Counted from the first letter of the stretch, positions 50,700 through 59,312 are shown. The stretch is DNA of 64,000 nt from an uncultured Roseobacter sp. (GCF_947492555.1 NZ_CANLNE010000006.1:1-64000), one strand, 5' to 3'. Numbers and translations: made by a program. Notes: generated by a model not told the origin, from the sequence alone.

Positions 50700-51407
50700 T
50701 CACCACACAATCTCGGACGGGGCGAGCCGTTCGGCATTGATCCGAGTCTCACTGATCTTGCCGTCCTGGAAAAAGATCACACGGTGCGCCATGCGCTGGA
50801 TTTCGGCGTTATGCGTGATCACAACCGTGGTGGTGCCGAACCTCTCGTTGATGTCGCGCAACACTTCCAGCACCTGCACGCCGGTGGTACTGTCGAGCGC
50901 GCCCGTCGGCTCATCACAGAGCAGGATCTGCGGGCGTTTCGCAATGGCCCGCGCAATGGCAACCCGCTGCTGTTCGCCGCCAGACATCTCAGATGGAAAG
51001 TGATCCATGCGCTTGCCCAGACCCACAAGCTCCAGCGCCTCTTCGGCGGGCATCGGGTGCGGGGCCACATCCGTCACCAGCTGCACGTTTTCGCGGGCCG
51101 TCAGGCTGGGCACCAGATTGTAGAACTGGAAGACGAACCCGACATGGTCACGGCGGTACCGTGTGAGGCCCCGGTCGGACATATCCGTCAGTTCCAGATC
51201 ATCGAACCAGACCCGCCCGTCCGTTGCATGATCCAACCCGCCGAGGATGTTGAGCAGCGTCGATTTCCCACTGCCAGAGGGGCCGAGCAGTACCGTCAAC
51301 TCGCCCTTGAAAAGCTCAAGATCGACGCCATCGAGCGCGTAGACCTTGAGCTCACCAGTGTCATAAACCTTGGTGACGCCTTGCGTTTTGAAGATGATGT
51401 CTGCCAC
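50700..51407 (-). CDS. LolD/MacB-type ABC transporter ATPase
   Basis: A 235-residue ATPase from GTG 51407, chosen for the GGAGCAGGAG site and the normal length of this family; an ATG at 51494 would add 29 residues that overlap the flavodoxin gene. It carries Walker [11 protein letters not shown]-loop '[12 protein letters not shown]', signature '[14 protein letters not shown]' and Walker B '[12 protein letters not shown]'. It powers the FtsX-like permease. The operon order is flavodoxin, ATPase, permease, HlyD-like adaptor, phaC. Confidence 0.9.
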   Translation of the reverse strand: MADIIFKTQGVTKVYDTGELKVYALDGVDLELFKGELTVLLGPSGSGKSTLLNILGGLDHATDGRVWFDDLELTDMSDRGLTRYRRDHVGFVFQFYNLVPSLTARENVQLVTDVAPHPMPAEEALELVGLGKRMDHFPSEMSGGEQQRVAIARAIAKRPQILLCDEPTGALDSTTGVQVLEVLRDINERFGTTTVVITHNAEIQRMAHRVIFFQDGKISETRINAERLAPSEIVW

Positions 51408-51465
51408 GGGTTTCTCCTGCTCCCCCGGGTGATACAGGGCAGCGACGGGCATGATTTGACGGATA

Positions 51466-51978
51466 TCAAGTCCCGTAAGAAGACGCGCGCGCATCCTCGA
51501 GATCTCTCAGGAACCGCTTGATGACATGGGCCTCTTCATCGCTGCCTTCATCCGCATTGGAAACGCATGCTGTCGCCGCGAAGCTGTGCGTCAGATCGGC
51601 CTCACCCGCCGTAAACGCCTTGTGCGGCGGTGAATGCGCCCCGCTGGTCAGAAACATCGCAACCGTATAGGGCAAATCCACATCAGAGCGCAGCAAAGCC
51701 CGCAACGGGACGGCAGGATAAGAGGTCCAGACCGGCCCGCAGAGGATAAGGCGGTCATATTCCGTCAGCGACATGAAAGACTGCGGACCCAGCACGCATT
51801 GCTGTCGCACACTGTCAAAACCGGCGCGCAGATAGCTGAGAAAACCGGTGGTATAAGCTGGTGCCTTGAGCTCGATCAGGCTGCCATTCACGAGACTGGA
51901 CAGCTTGAGAGCAATGCGCCGCGAATGTCCGGTGCGCGAGTAATACACAATGCCTGTTTTCGGGTGATAGATTTTCAT
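51466..51978 (-). CDS. Flavodoxin-domain protein
   Basis: A 170-residue protein from ATG 51978 (GGAGAG site). Residues of about 8-20 carry the flavodoxin FMN-phosphate loop ('[15 protein letters not shown]', T/S-x-T-G) and '[20 protein letters not shown]' matches the second FMN loop. It would move electrons or act as a quinone/flavin oxidoreductase. It is the first gene of the operon that continues into the ABC exporter and phaC. An FNR-type box lies 54 bases upstream. Confidence 0.82.
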   Translation of the reverse strand: MKIYHPKTGIVYYSRTGHSRRIALKLSSLVNGSLIELKAPAYTTGFLSYLRAGFDSVRQQCVLGPQSFMSLTEYDRLILCGPVWTSYPAVPLRALLRSDVDLPYTVAMFLTSGAHSPPHKAFTAGEADLTHSFAATACVSNADEGSDEEAHVIKRFLRDLEDARASSYGT

Positions 51979-52031
51979 TGGGACTCTCCGATGAAGTTTG
52001 CAAAATCGTCGCAGAACACGCATGCAGGCTG

Positions 52032-52045
52032 TTGATAAATGTCAA
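52032..52045. promoter_or_regulatory. FNR/FixK box (one mismatch) between flavodoxin and Crp-like genes
   Basis: TTGATAAATGTCAA matches TTGATnnnnATCAA with one mismatch. It lies 54 bases from the flavodoxin start and about 41 bases from the start at 52086, so it may serve either divergent gene. Confidence 0.65.
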
Positions 52046-52085
52046 AAAGCGGCGGCGAAACTGGCATATCAACATCCGAAAACGG

Positions 52086-52622
52086 ATGATGACCATGCAG
52101 TTGAAAACATCACGCCGCACAGGCCTGGAAAAGCTCCCATTCCTTTCCGACAGGGTGTTCAGTTTGCTCACGCAAAGGGCACACATCATAAATGCGCCTC
52201 AGGGCACATTTCTTCTCGACCCGAACGCGCATATCGACACGATGTGCCTGCTGTTGTCCGGCACCCTTGAAGTAGAACAGCGTGATTTGGAGGGGCGGCG
52301 ACGCACCCGATATAGTGTCTGTTCGGGGGGCGGGCAGGCTGAGAAAAAAGCATGCCTGATTGCCTTGAAAAACTGTTCCACAAGAGCTGTGGCCGAAACC
52401 GACGTGGAGGCAATGCTCGTTCGGCAACAGGATTTCGACATGCTGATGACCCTGTCACAGCAATTCCGCGCCTTCGTTTTCAACGCATACGCCGTGCAGA
52501 TAGTCGATCTGCTCACCAAAACCGACACATCCGTGCCTGCTCAACAACACGGTCTTCCCATCGTATCCGAGATACGATTGACCCAAAGGGTATCGCACCA
52601 CTCAATAGGGTTAGCCCACTAG
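52086..52622 (+). CDS. Crp-like sensor-domain protein lacking a recognisable HTH (possibly truncated)
   Basis: About 178 residues. The cNMP-binding-like fold is visible ('GTFLLDPNAHIDTMCLLLSGTLEVEQRDLEGR', 'AVAETDVEAMLVRQQDFDMLMTLSQQFRAFVFNAYAVQIVDLL'), as in heme/gas-sensing Crp relatives. After residue 170 the sequence ends in 'LTQRVSHHSIGLAH' without the C-terminal winged helix. Neither the next 60 codons of the same frame nor the other frames give a clear HTH. It may be a degraded or frameshifted regulator, or a free sensor domain. ATG 52086 or 52095 is likely; longer 5' starts overlap the flavodoxin region. Confidence 0.55.
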   Translation: MMTMQLKTSRRTGLEKLPFLSDRVFSLLTQRAHIINAPQGTFLLDPNAHIDTMCLLLSGTLEVEQRDLEGRRRTRYSVCSGGGQAEKKACLIALKNCSTRAVAETDVEAMLVRQQDFDMLMTLSQQFRAFVFNAYAVQIVDLLTKTDTSVPAQQHGLPIVSEIRLTQRVSHHSIGLAH

Positions 52623-52704
52623 GGTCACCTTGCGATTGGCCGACTGCGCCGCCGAACGGAACGCGGATCTTTTGCAGGCTGCCTCCAAACGAGTTCCGGC
52701 AGAC

Positions 52705-52718
52705 TTGATCCCAATCAA
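52705..52718. promoter_or_regulatory. FNR/FixK box (perfect) upstream of a small proline-rich gene
   Basis: TTGATCCCAATCAA is a perfect consensus match, 57 bases before the start of the 60-residue gene at 52775. It is strong evidence that the small gene is expressed. Confidence 0.75.
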
Positions 52719-52774
52719 GTCAGCACAACGGAACCTCAGATATACAGAGCAAAATCGACACCGAAGGACGCATC

Positions 52775-52957
52775 ATGGTTCCCCCAAACGCGCAAAAGCC
52801 ACCGGAAAAGCCGCCCGCCGAAGCGCCAATGCCGACCGACCCGCAACCCAGCCCGATATCTCCTGAAAACCCGCAGCCTGTCGATCCGGCACCCGCTCCG
52901 ACGCCGACAGAAGAACCGGAAGACGACCCGTTTGATGAGGGCAATTTCCCGGTTTAA
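52775..52957 (+). CDS. Small proline-rich acidic protein
   Basis: A 60-residue protein with about 21 prolines and many Glu, Asp and Ala residues; it ends 'PEDDPFDEGNFPV'. There is no signal peptide or membrane helix, and it is predicted to be disordered. ATG 52775 has GAAGGA 6 bases upstream, and a perfect FNR-type box lies at 52705. These two signals make it a likely real gene despite its size. The family was not recognised and function is unknown. Confidence 0.6.
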   Translation: MVPPNAQKPPEKPPAEAPMPTDPQPSPISPENPQPVDPAPAPTPTEEPEDDPFDEGNFPV

Positions 52958-53322
52958 CGACGCGGCTTTGCCAACGTGCCAAAAACAAGGTGACGTATAT
53001 TTTAACATAAATCATGTTATAAGGCCGCATGGTGAAATGGATGCGGCACACAGGTTCACCCCTCTGAATTCGGTGACTTGGAAAAGATCTGACAGTATGC
53101 CGCCAACCCACCCCCTAGCGCCCCTTGGCATTTTCCGCATGCAATCCGCCGGATTGACCAAAATGCGGACAGTCTAAGAGGCTGCAAAGCTTCCATTCAG
53201 CGCGAAAATCAAGATACAGGCCATTGCAATGCAGGCGAAAGATGGTCAGCGCTGCAGGCCGAGAGTCATGAACGGAAAGCCATGCTGACAGCACACGGTG
53301 ACCGCGGATCACGGTTGCATCG
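52958..53322. other. Intergenic stretch of 365 bases without a supported gene
   Basis: No convincing coding region was found; a short open frame at 52932-53177 lacks a ribosome site and recognisable residues. The stretch holds an AT-rich palindrome TAACAT-AAATC-ATGTTA (53003-53019), near possible -10-like TATAAG sequence. The 3' part, up to the IclR gene end, shows no features. Confidence 0.6.
53003..53019. repeat. AT-rich perfect palindrome
   Basis: TAACAT (53003-53008) and ATGTTA (53014-53019) are perfect 6-base inverted arms with a 5-base spacer. It could be an operator, but no start codon with a clear ribosome site follows it in either direction. Confidence 0.4.
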
Positions 53323-54093
53323 CTACCTTTGACGATTACTCTGCATGACTTTCTCAACGGCGCGCGCCGCGCGCAGGACGGCGGCTTCAATCTCGGGTTT
53401 TTGGCGCAGGAAACGCGTTGTCGGAACCGGCACCGAAATTGCGTGCAGGTCTCCCGCCAAGTCTTCAAAGGCAAAGCCGACAGCGGAAATACCGTCAGAA
53501 TGCTCGTCATTGTCATAGGCAAGACCGGTTTCCGCGATCTCATCCAGCATCGCACCAAACTCTTTGAGATCGAGATCAACACCGCCACGGCGGGCCTCGG
53601 ATTTCGCGCGTTCAAGGGCAATGTCCCGCGGAAGCCTGGCAAGACAGGCCCGACCGTTGGCCGTTGTGGTGATCGGGAAAACTTCGCCAACCGACGACAC
53701 CGTGCGCAGCCGATGCGTGCCCGGCACCTGATCGATGAAAATCATCTTGTCCCCGCGCAGAACCGAAAGATCAGAGGTCTCGCCCGTCGCCTGCGTCAGA
53801 TCACTCAGCAGCGATCTGCATTGCTCCGCCGTATTGTAGCGCGCCGCCTCTGCCAGCGCGCCAAGCTCCGGGCCCAGTCTGACGCCGCCGCCCGATGCAT
53901 TTGAAATCAGCAGACGCTCCGTCTGGAGCGCCCCGACGATTCGCTGGACCGTCGAGCGCGGCAAACCAACCTCAGACGCAATCTGGCCCAGGCTCAGGCC
54001 TTCCGGGTGTTCCTTGAGGCTGCGCAACACGGTCGCGGCGCGGGAAATCACCTGGATGCCACTCCTACCGCTGTCAAATTCTTCAGTTTTCAT
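53323..54093 (-). CDS. IclR-family transcriptional regulator
   Basis: A 256-residue regulator. The N-terminal winged HTH reads 'VISRAATVLRSLKEHPEGLSLGQIASEVGLPRSTVQRIVGALQTERLL'. The C-terminal ligand domain includes 'SVLRGDKMIFIDQVPGTHRLRTVSSVGEVFPITTTANGRACLA' and 'GISAVGFAFEDLAGDLHAISVPVPTTRFL'. It is divergent from the catabolic operon starting at 54312, and probably controls it in response to a pathway compound. The shared gap of about 218 bases contains a candidate operator palindrome. Confidence 0.92.
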   Translation of the reverse strand: MKTEEFDSGRSGIQVISRAATVLRSLKEHPEGLSLGQIASEVGLPRSTVQRIVGALQTERLLISNASGGGVRLGPELGALAEAARYNTAEQCRSLLSDLTQATGETSDLSVLRGDKMIFIDQVPGTHRLRTVSSVGEVFPITTTANGRACLARLPRDIALERAKSEARRGGVDLDLKEFGAMLDEIAETGLAYDNDEHSDGISAVGFAFEDLAGDLHAISVPVPTTRFLRQKPEIEAAVLRAARAVEKVMQSNRQR

Positions 54094-54176
54094 GGGATCT
54101 CCGGGGATTTTTCACAGCCTAGCTCTCTCGTTTGTTGCGTCCAGTGTCAAGAGAATAACCCACGATACGATACAGA

Positions 54177-54187
54177 AATACCGTATT
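54177..54187. promoter_or_regulatory. Candidate IclR operator palindrome
   Basis: AATAC-C-GTATT is a perfect 11-base palindrome in the AT-rich part of the gap between the divergent IclR gene and the cyclase gene. Just upstream, the related half-sites GATAC (54164-54168, 54169-54173) add a tandem pattern. Binding is inferred. Confidence 0.35.
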
Positions 54188-54311
54188 GCAATTAATTATT
54201 GACCGCTATGCGATGCATGTGTATCAAAATATGCACTGAGGCTGGGAGGCCCAACCGAACATTCGAAAACCAACCAACACTGCCCTGGCAGTGAACAGAG
54301 GACGTGACTCC

Positions 54312-55148
54312 ATGGTGGAAATCCGCGGTATTGAGTTTCAGGCAAATGACGACAACGACATGGGGCTGAACTTCGTGAACCTCAGCCACCGGTTCGGCTA
54401 TCAATGCCCGAACTGGCCCTACTTCAAAGACGTCGCCATCGAGCGGAAACACTACATGGCAAAGTCGGGTGTGCTGAGCCAGACCATCACGACCACGATG
54501 CATGTGACCACCCATATCGATGCGCCGGCGCATGTGGTGCAGGGCACGCCCTTTATCGACGAGGTGCCGCTGCCGCATTTCTTTGGCACCGGTATCGTGG
54601 TGTCGATCCCCAAGAAGAAATGGGAATCGATCACCGGCGACGATCTGGAGCAGGCCTGCGGGCACGCGATCCGCAAGGGCGATGTGCTGATCATCAACAC
54701 CGGCTGGCACAAACAGTACGAAGACGGCGATTACTTTGCCTACTGCCCCGGTCTGGTGCAATCCGCCGCCGACTGGATGGTGGAAAAAGGCGTGAAGGTG
54801 GTCGGCCATGATACCCAGGCCAACGACCATCCGCTGGCCACCGCAATCGGCCCACAGCGCAACGGCCCGATCCTGCCCCATCTGGAGGCAGAGTATAAGG
54901 AATGGTCCGGCGGCAACGACTGGAAAGATGACTTCCCGGAATGGGAACCTGTCCACAATACGCTGTTCTCCAACGGTATTCTGGGCATCGAAAACGTCGG
55001 TGGCGATCTCGATGCAGTGACCGGCAAACGGGTGACCTTTGCCTTTTTCCCCTGGAACTGGGATCGCGGCGACGGCTGCATCATCCGCCTGGTTGCGATC
55101 ACCGACACGGCGCAGGCGTACCGCATCGAAGCCGGAGAGGCCTTCTGA
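54312..55148 (+). CDS. Cyclase-family metal-dependent hydrolase (isatin hydrolase/KynB-like fold)
   Basis: A 278-residue protein from ATG 54312 (AGAGGA site). It has the cyclase signature 'HVTTHIDAPAHV', a variant of HxGTHxDAP whose His and Asp residues bind the metal, plus 'VGHDTQANDHP' later. The family opens cyclic amides or formamides, as in isatin hydrolase and kynurenine formamidase. The substrate is unknown. It is the first gene of an operon with TGATG overlap to the cupin gene. Confidence 0.85.
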   Translation: MVEIRGIEFQANDDNDMGLNFVNLSHRFGYQCPNWPYFKDVAIERKHYMAKSGVLSQTITTTMHVTTHIDAPAHVVQGTPFIDEVPLPHFFGTGIVVSIPKKKWESITGDDLEQACGHAIRKGDVLIINTGWHKQYEDGDYFAYCPGLVQSAADWMVEKGVKVVGHDTQANDHPLATAIGPQRNGPILPHLEAEYKEWSGGNDWKDDFPEWEPVHNTLFSNGILGIENVGGDLDAVTGKRVTFAFFPWNWDRGDGCIIRLVAITDTAQAYRIEAGEAF

Positions 55149-55501
55149 TGCATCTCAAACGCTTCTCAGAGGCACAGCCCTATGAGGCCCCCAACCATTG
55201 GGGGGTCGCAGGCTTGCGGCTGCAGGGGTTCGAAGACGGCGGGCCGGAAAATCAATGGATCGGGTTTTCGCAATTCCTGCCCGGCGGTGGCGCGGGCCCG
55301 GACAGCACACCCTTTGAAAAGGTCTATGTCGTTCTCGAAGGGGAGATGACCGTGGAGGTCGATGGCACAGAGACGGTTCTGACCGCGATGGACAGCTGCA
55401 CCATCCCCCCGGATGAACGGCGGCGCATCGAGAACAAATCCAACCATATCTGCAAAATGCTGGTCGTGATCCCCTATCCCGATGGCACAAGGCCGGAGTA
55501 G
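55148..55501 (+). CDS. Small cupin-domain protein
   Basis: A 117-residue single cupin, read from ATG 55148 in a TGATG overlap. The core 'FEKVYVVLEGEMTVEVDGTETVLTAMDSCTIPPDERRRIENKSN' lacks most of the His residues of metal cupins, so metal binding is doubtful and a binding or isomerase role is possible. It is encoded between the cyclase and the SDR genes, in the same transcript. Confidence 0.85.
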   Translation: MHLKRFSEAQPYEAPNHWGVAGLRLQGFEDGGPENQWIGFSQFLPGGGAGPDSTPFEKVYVVLEGEMTVEVDGTETVLTAMDSCTIPPDERRRIENKSNHICKMLVVIPYPDGTRPE

Positions 55502-55505
55502 ACCC

Positions 55506-56291
55506 ATGGCGTTCGACAATGCCTTTTCGATGTTCGACGTGAAGGGCAAGGTGGCGCTGATCACCGGGGCCTCCGGCGCTTTCGGCGCGGTCGCTGCACA
55601 ATGTCTCTCCGGCGCGGGCTGTAAACTGGTGCTGGCGGCGGGCAATGCCGCTGCGATGACCGAGGTTGCGGCGACATGCGCAGGCCCCGTTCACCAGATC
55701 AACGCGCGTCCGGACAGCGAGGCCGCTTGCACCGACATGGTGACCGAAACGGTTCAAACCTTCGGCCAGCTCGACATTCTCGTGGTCGCCTCGGGCATGA
55801 ACAAGGTGGCCAAGATCGACGACATGGCACCTGAGACGTTCGACAACGTCATGGACGCCAATGTCACGCAATCCTGGCTGATTGCGCGGGCCGCGACCCG
55901 TCGGATGAAGGCGCAGGGCACGGGCGGCAAGATCGTCTTTGTCTCCTCCGCCCGTGGTCTTCTGGGCCACCCGGCAGGCTACACCGCCTATTGCGCGTCA
56001 AAGGCGGCGGTGGACGGCATGACCAAGGCACTTGGCTGCGAGCTCGGTCCCACCGGGATCACGGTGAACGCAATTGCGCCCACGGTGTTCCGCTCGCCTC
56101 TCACCGCGTGGATGTTCGAAGACACGCCCGAGGCCACGGCGGTGCGGGACGGCTTTCTGGCGCGCGTGCCCAAGGGCCGCCTGGGCGAACCGGAGGATCT
56201 CGCCGGGCCTTTGCTGTTTCTCGCGTCAAAGGCGTCTGATTTCTACACCGGGCATATTCTTTATGCCGACGGCGGCTATACGGCGGGCTGA
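55506..56291 (+). CDS. SDR-family oxidoreductase
   Basis: A 261-residue short-chain dehydrogenase with the cofactor motif 'LITGASGAFGAVAA' (TGxxxGxG), 'ILVVASGMNKVAK' in place of the usual NNAG, Ser in 'IVFVSSARG' and the active-site YCASK (Y-x-x-x-K). A C-terminal 'FYTGHILYADGGYTAG' completes the family pattern. It probably oxidises a hydroxy intermediate with NAD(P)+. It lies 4 bases after the cupin gene and 3 bases before the dehydrogenase gene. Confidence 0.9.
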   Translation: MAFDNAFSMFDVKGKVALITGASGAFGAVAAQCLSGAGCKLVLAAGNAAAMTEVAATCAGPVHQINARPDSEAACTDMVTETVQTFGQLDILVVASGMNKVAKIDDMAPETFDNVMDANVTQSWLIARAATRRMKAQGTGGKIVFVSSARGLLGHPAGYTAYCASKAAVDGMTKALGCELGPTGITVNAIAPTVFRSPLTAWMFEDTPEATAVRDGFLARVPKGRLGEPEDLAGPLLFLASKASDFYTGHILYADGGYTAG

Positions 56292-56294
56292 TCC

Positions 56295-57221
56295 ATGAGG
56301 AAAAACCGTCAGATTGCTGTGGTTGGTGCGGGGCTCATGGGCCACGGGATCGCCCTGACGCTGGCCCGCGCGGGGCAGTATGTCTGTATCACCGATCCGG
56401 TTGCAGAGGCCCGGGAGAGCGTCTCGCACCGGATCTCCGACAGCCTGCGCACGCTGGGGGAGCCAGAGGAACGTATCGCGAAAATCCTCAAGAAAATCGA
56501 GGTGTCGAACTCCATTGCTGCCGCCGTCCGGGACGCCGACGTCGTGTTCGAGGCCGCGCCCGAAAAACTGGCGCTCAAGCAACAGATCTTTGCCGAGGTC
56601 GAGGACCACGCCCCGGACAATTGCATTCTGGCATCCAACACCTCGGTCATGCCGATCACCGGGATCATGGGCGGGCTGCGCCTGAAATCCCGTGCGCTTG
56701 GCACCCATTGGTGGAACCCGCCCCACATGATCCCGCTGGTGGAGGTTGTCTGCACCGAATGGACAGAGGATGCCGTTGCCAACGACATGATGGCCCTGCT
56801 GGAAGACGCCGGAAAAACGCCGGTACGGGTACAAAAAGACGTGCCGGGGTTCATCGGCAACAGGCTGCAGCACGCGCTCTGGCGCGAGGCGATCAGCCTT
56901 GTGGAAAATGGCATCTGTGACGCGGAGGCCGTTGATACCGTCATCAAGTCCAGCTTTGGGCGCAGGCTCGCCGTTCTGGGTCCGCTGGAGAATGCGGACC
57001 TCGTCGGCACCGACCTGACGTTGGATATCCATGAAAACGTGCTCTGCGATCTGGAGAGCCGGACAGCCCCCTCACCCTATCTTGCCAGGCTCGTCGCGGA
57101 GGGGCGGCTTGGCATGAAATCCGGACAAGGGTTTCGCGATTGGACGGAGGAGGACGCCGCAGCCCTGCGCCAGCGCGTGGCCCGGCACCTGACGCGTCTG
57201 GAGGGAATTCTTCTCGACTGA
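56295..57221 (+). CDS. 3-hydroxyacyl-CoA dehydrogenase-type NAD-binding protein
   Basis: A 308-residue protein with the N-terminal Rossmann motif 'IAVVGAGLMGHGIALTLARAG', the catalytic-region 'SNTSVMPIT' and 'GTHWWNPPHMIPLVEVV' with the active-site His, and the C-terminal dimer domain. The family includes beta-hydroxyacyl-CoA dehydrogenases and L-carnitine dehydrogenase. A BKACE gene later in this operon invites a 3-hydroxy to 3-keto acid sequence followed by cleavage. The exact substrate is unknown. Confidence 0.87.
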   Translation: MRKNRQIAVVGAGLMGHGIALTLARAGQYVCITDPVAEARESVSHRISDSLRTLGEPEERIAKILKKIEVSNSIAAAVRDADVVFEAAPEKLALKQQIFAEVEDHAPDNCILASNTSVMPITGIMGGLRLKSRALGTHWWNPPHMIPLVEVVCTEWTEDAVANDMMALLEDAGKTPVRVQKDVPGFIGNRLQHALWREAISLVENGICDAEAVDTVIKSSFGRRLAVLGPLENADLVGTDLTLDIHENVLCDLESRTAPSPYLARLVAEGRLGMKSGQGFRDWTEEDAAALRQRVARHLTRLEGILLD

Positions 57222-57264
57222 CGCCACGATAAACCGGTTAGACTGCCGGATAAGGGAGGAAGAT

Positions 57265-58545
57265 ATGACAACCAAGATCACACCATGGTCGCGTCGGCGA
57301 TTCCTGGCAGGCAGTGCGCTGACACTTGCCGCCCCCGCCATTCTGACCAGCACCCGCGCCTATGCCGCCAATCCGGTCATCAGGGTGGGCCACGTCAGCC
57401 CCCGCACCGGCCCCCTGGCGGGCTTTGCGGAAGCCGATGACTACGTGCTGGGCGCCATCAATCAGGCCTTCGCCGCCGGTCTGGAAAACAACGGCAAGGC
57501 CTACGGTGTCGAGATCATTTCCAAGGACAGCCAGTCAAACCCCAACCGCGCCGCCGAAGTGGCCGCTGATCTGATCCTCGGCGACGAGGTCGACCTGATC
57601 GTGGCCGCCTCAACGCCCGACACGGTCAACCCGGTGTCGGATCAGGCGGAAATCAACGAGGTGCCCTGCATCACCACCGACTGCCCGTGGCAGCCCTATT
57701 TCTTCGGACGCAACGGCGTGCCGGGCGAAGGATTTGAAAACACCTACCACTTCTTCTGGGGCCTGGAGGATGTGATCGGCGCGTTTCTCGACATGTGGGA
57801 CAAGAGCGGCGTGACCAAAACCGTGGGCGGGCTCTTTCCCAACGACGCGGATGGGAATGCCTGGGGGGATGCCGAACTTGGCCTGCCGAAACCGCTGGCT
57901 GCCGCGGGGTATGATCTGGTGGACCCCGGACGCTTCCAGCCGCTGTCCGATGACTTCAGCAACCAGATCGCGGCGTTCAAAGCCGCCGGCTGCGAGATCG
58001 TGACCGGCAATATGATCCCGCCCGATTTCGCGACCTTCTGGGCGCAATCCGCGCAGCAGGGGTTCGCACCCAAGGTCGTGACCATCGGCAAAGCGCTGCT
58101 CTTTCCCTCCGTCATCGACGCGCTTGGGGCCCGTGGCGACGGGCTGACGTCGGAGGTCTGGTGGTCGCCGAACCACCCCTTCACCTCGTCGCTCACCGGC
58201 GACAGTTCCAAGGACCTCGCGGATGGCTACACCGCCGCCTCCGGGCGCCCCTGGACCCAGCCCATCGGGTTCAAACACGCGCTCTTTGAGGTGGTCGCTG
58301 ATGTGATCAAACGGGCCGAGGACCTGGAAGACCCCGCGGCCATCGTCGCCGCCATTGCCGCCACCAACCTGGACACGATCACCGGCACCGTGAACTGGGC
58401 AGACGGACCGATCAACAATGTCACCAAGACGCCGCTGGTCGCCGGGCAATGGCAACGCGACGGCGATGCGCTTGATCTGAAAATCGTGGCCAATGCGGCG
58501 GCACCCGACATCCCGGTCACCGGGGATCTGAAACTTCTGGCCTGA
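57265..58545 (+). CDS. Branched-chain-type ABC transporter substrate-binding protein (Tat signal)
   Basis: A 426-residue periplasmic binding protein of the Leu/Ile/Val (Peripla_BP_6) family. The N-terminus 'WSRRRFLAGSALTLAAPAIL' is a twin-arginine signal, suggesting export folded or with a cofactor. The mature part has 'VIRVGHVSPRTGPLAGFAEADDYVLGAI' and 'LIVAASTPDTVNPVSDQAEINEVPC'. It is the first of five transporter genes and probably brings in the compound degraded by the surrounding enzymes. The ligand is not predictable by eye. Confidence 0.88.
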   Translation: MTTKITPWSRRRFLAGSALTLAAPAILTSTRAYAANPVIRVGHVSPRTGPLAGFAEADDYVLGAINQAFAAGLENNGKAYGVEIISKDSQSNPNRAAEVAADLILGDEVDLIVAASTPDTVNPVSDQAEINEVPCITTDCPWQPYFFGRNGVPGEGFENTYHFFWGLEDVIGAFLDMWDKSGVTKTVGGLFPNDADGNAWGDAELGLPKPLAAAGYDLVDPGRFQPLSDDFSNQIAAFKAAGCEIVTGNMIPPDFATFWAQSAQQGFAPKVVTIGKALLFPSVIDALGARGDGLTSEVWWSPNHPFTSSLTGDSSKDLADGYTAASGRPWTQPIGFKHALFEVVADVIKRAEDLEDPAAIVAAIAATNLDTITGTVNWADGPINNVTKTPLVAGQWQRDGDALDLKIVANAAAPDIPVTGDLKLLA

Positions 58546-58583
58546 CGATCAGACCGCCGCGCGCACGCAGAACACGAGGGATC

Positions 58584-59312
58584 ATGGCAGCCTTTCTCCA
58601 ACTCGATCAGGTCTCGAAGGCGTTCGGCGCGGTCACCGTCGCGGATGCGCTTAGTTTCGACGTGCCGTCGGGCGAGGCCCTTGGCGTGATCGGTCCGAAC
58701 GGCGCCGGAAAGACCTCGATGTTCAACCTGATCACCGGCACCCTGTCGCCTACCTCGGGCCGGATCCTCTTTGACGGGCAGGACGTGACCAGAAGCAGCG
58801 CCGCCAAACGCTGTCGCGCGGGAATGGCGCGCAGTTTTCAGGTGCCGCAGCCCTTCTCGGGCATGACGGTGTTTGAAAACGCCATGATCGCCGCCACGCA
58901 GGCGGGCGGAATGCACGGGCGAACGGCGGAGCAGTTTTGCCTTGAGGTACTCGATCAGACCGAGCTGCTGGACCGCGCGAACACACTCGCGGGCGGCCTG
59001 ACGCTCCTGGGTCGCAAGCGGCTGGAATTGACCCGCGCGCTTTGTGCAAGGCCGAAACTTCTGATGCTGGACGAGATCGCGGGGGGTCTGACGGACGCAG
59101 AGTGCGGCGCGCTCATCCAGACGATCCGCGACATCCATGCGCGCGGCGTGACGATCATCTGGATCGAGCATGTGGTGCATGCGCTGCTGGCGGTTGTCGA
59201 CAGGCTGATCGTGATCGATTTCGGCCGGAAGATCGCGGAAGGCGCGCCCAGGGCCATCATGGAAAGCCCCGAAGTGCAGGAGATTTACCTGGGGATCGAA
59301 GCCGATGCCTGA
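58584..59312 (+). CDS. Branched-chain-type ABC transporter ATPase, LivG-like
   Basis: A 242-residue ATPase with Walker A GPNGAGKTS, the Q-loop region 'MARSFQVPQPFSGMTVFENAMIAA', a degenerate signature 'LTLLGRKRLELTRALCARP', Walker B 'LLMLDEIAGGL' and the H-loop 'IIWIEHVVHALL'. It is the LivG-type partner of the next ATPase, which it overlaps by 8 bases. Confidence 0.9.
   Translation: MAAFLQLDQVSKAFGAVTVADALSFDVPSGEALGVIGPNGAGKTSMFNLITGTLSPTSGRILFDGQDVTRSSAAKRCRAGMARSFQVPQPFSGMTVFENAMIAATQAGGMHGRTAEQFCLEVLDQTELLDRANTLAGGLTLLGRKRLELTRALCARPKLLMLDEIAGGLTDAECGALIQTIRDIHARGVTIIWIEHVVHALLAVVDRLIVIDFGRKIAEGAPRAIMESPEVQEIYLGIEADA

Noticed and set aside
52932-53177. 81-residue open frame after the proline-rich gene
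   Set aside because: No ribosome site and no recognisable residues; it starts inside the preceding gene and crosses the palindrome.
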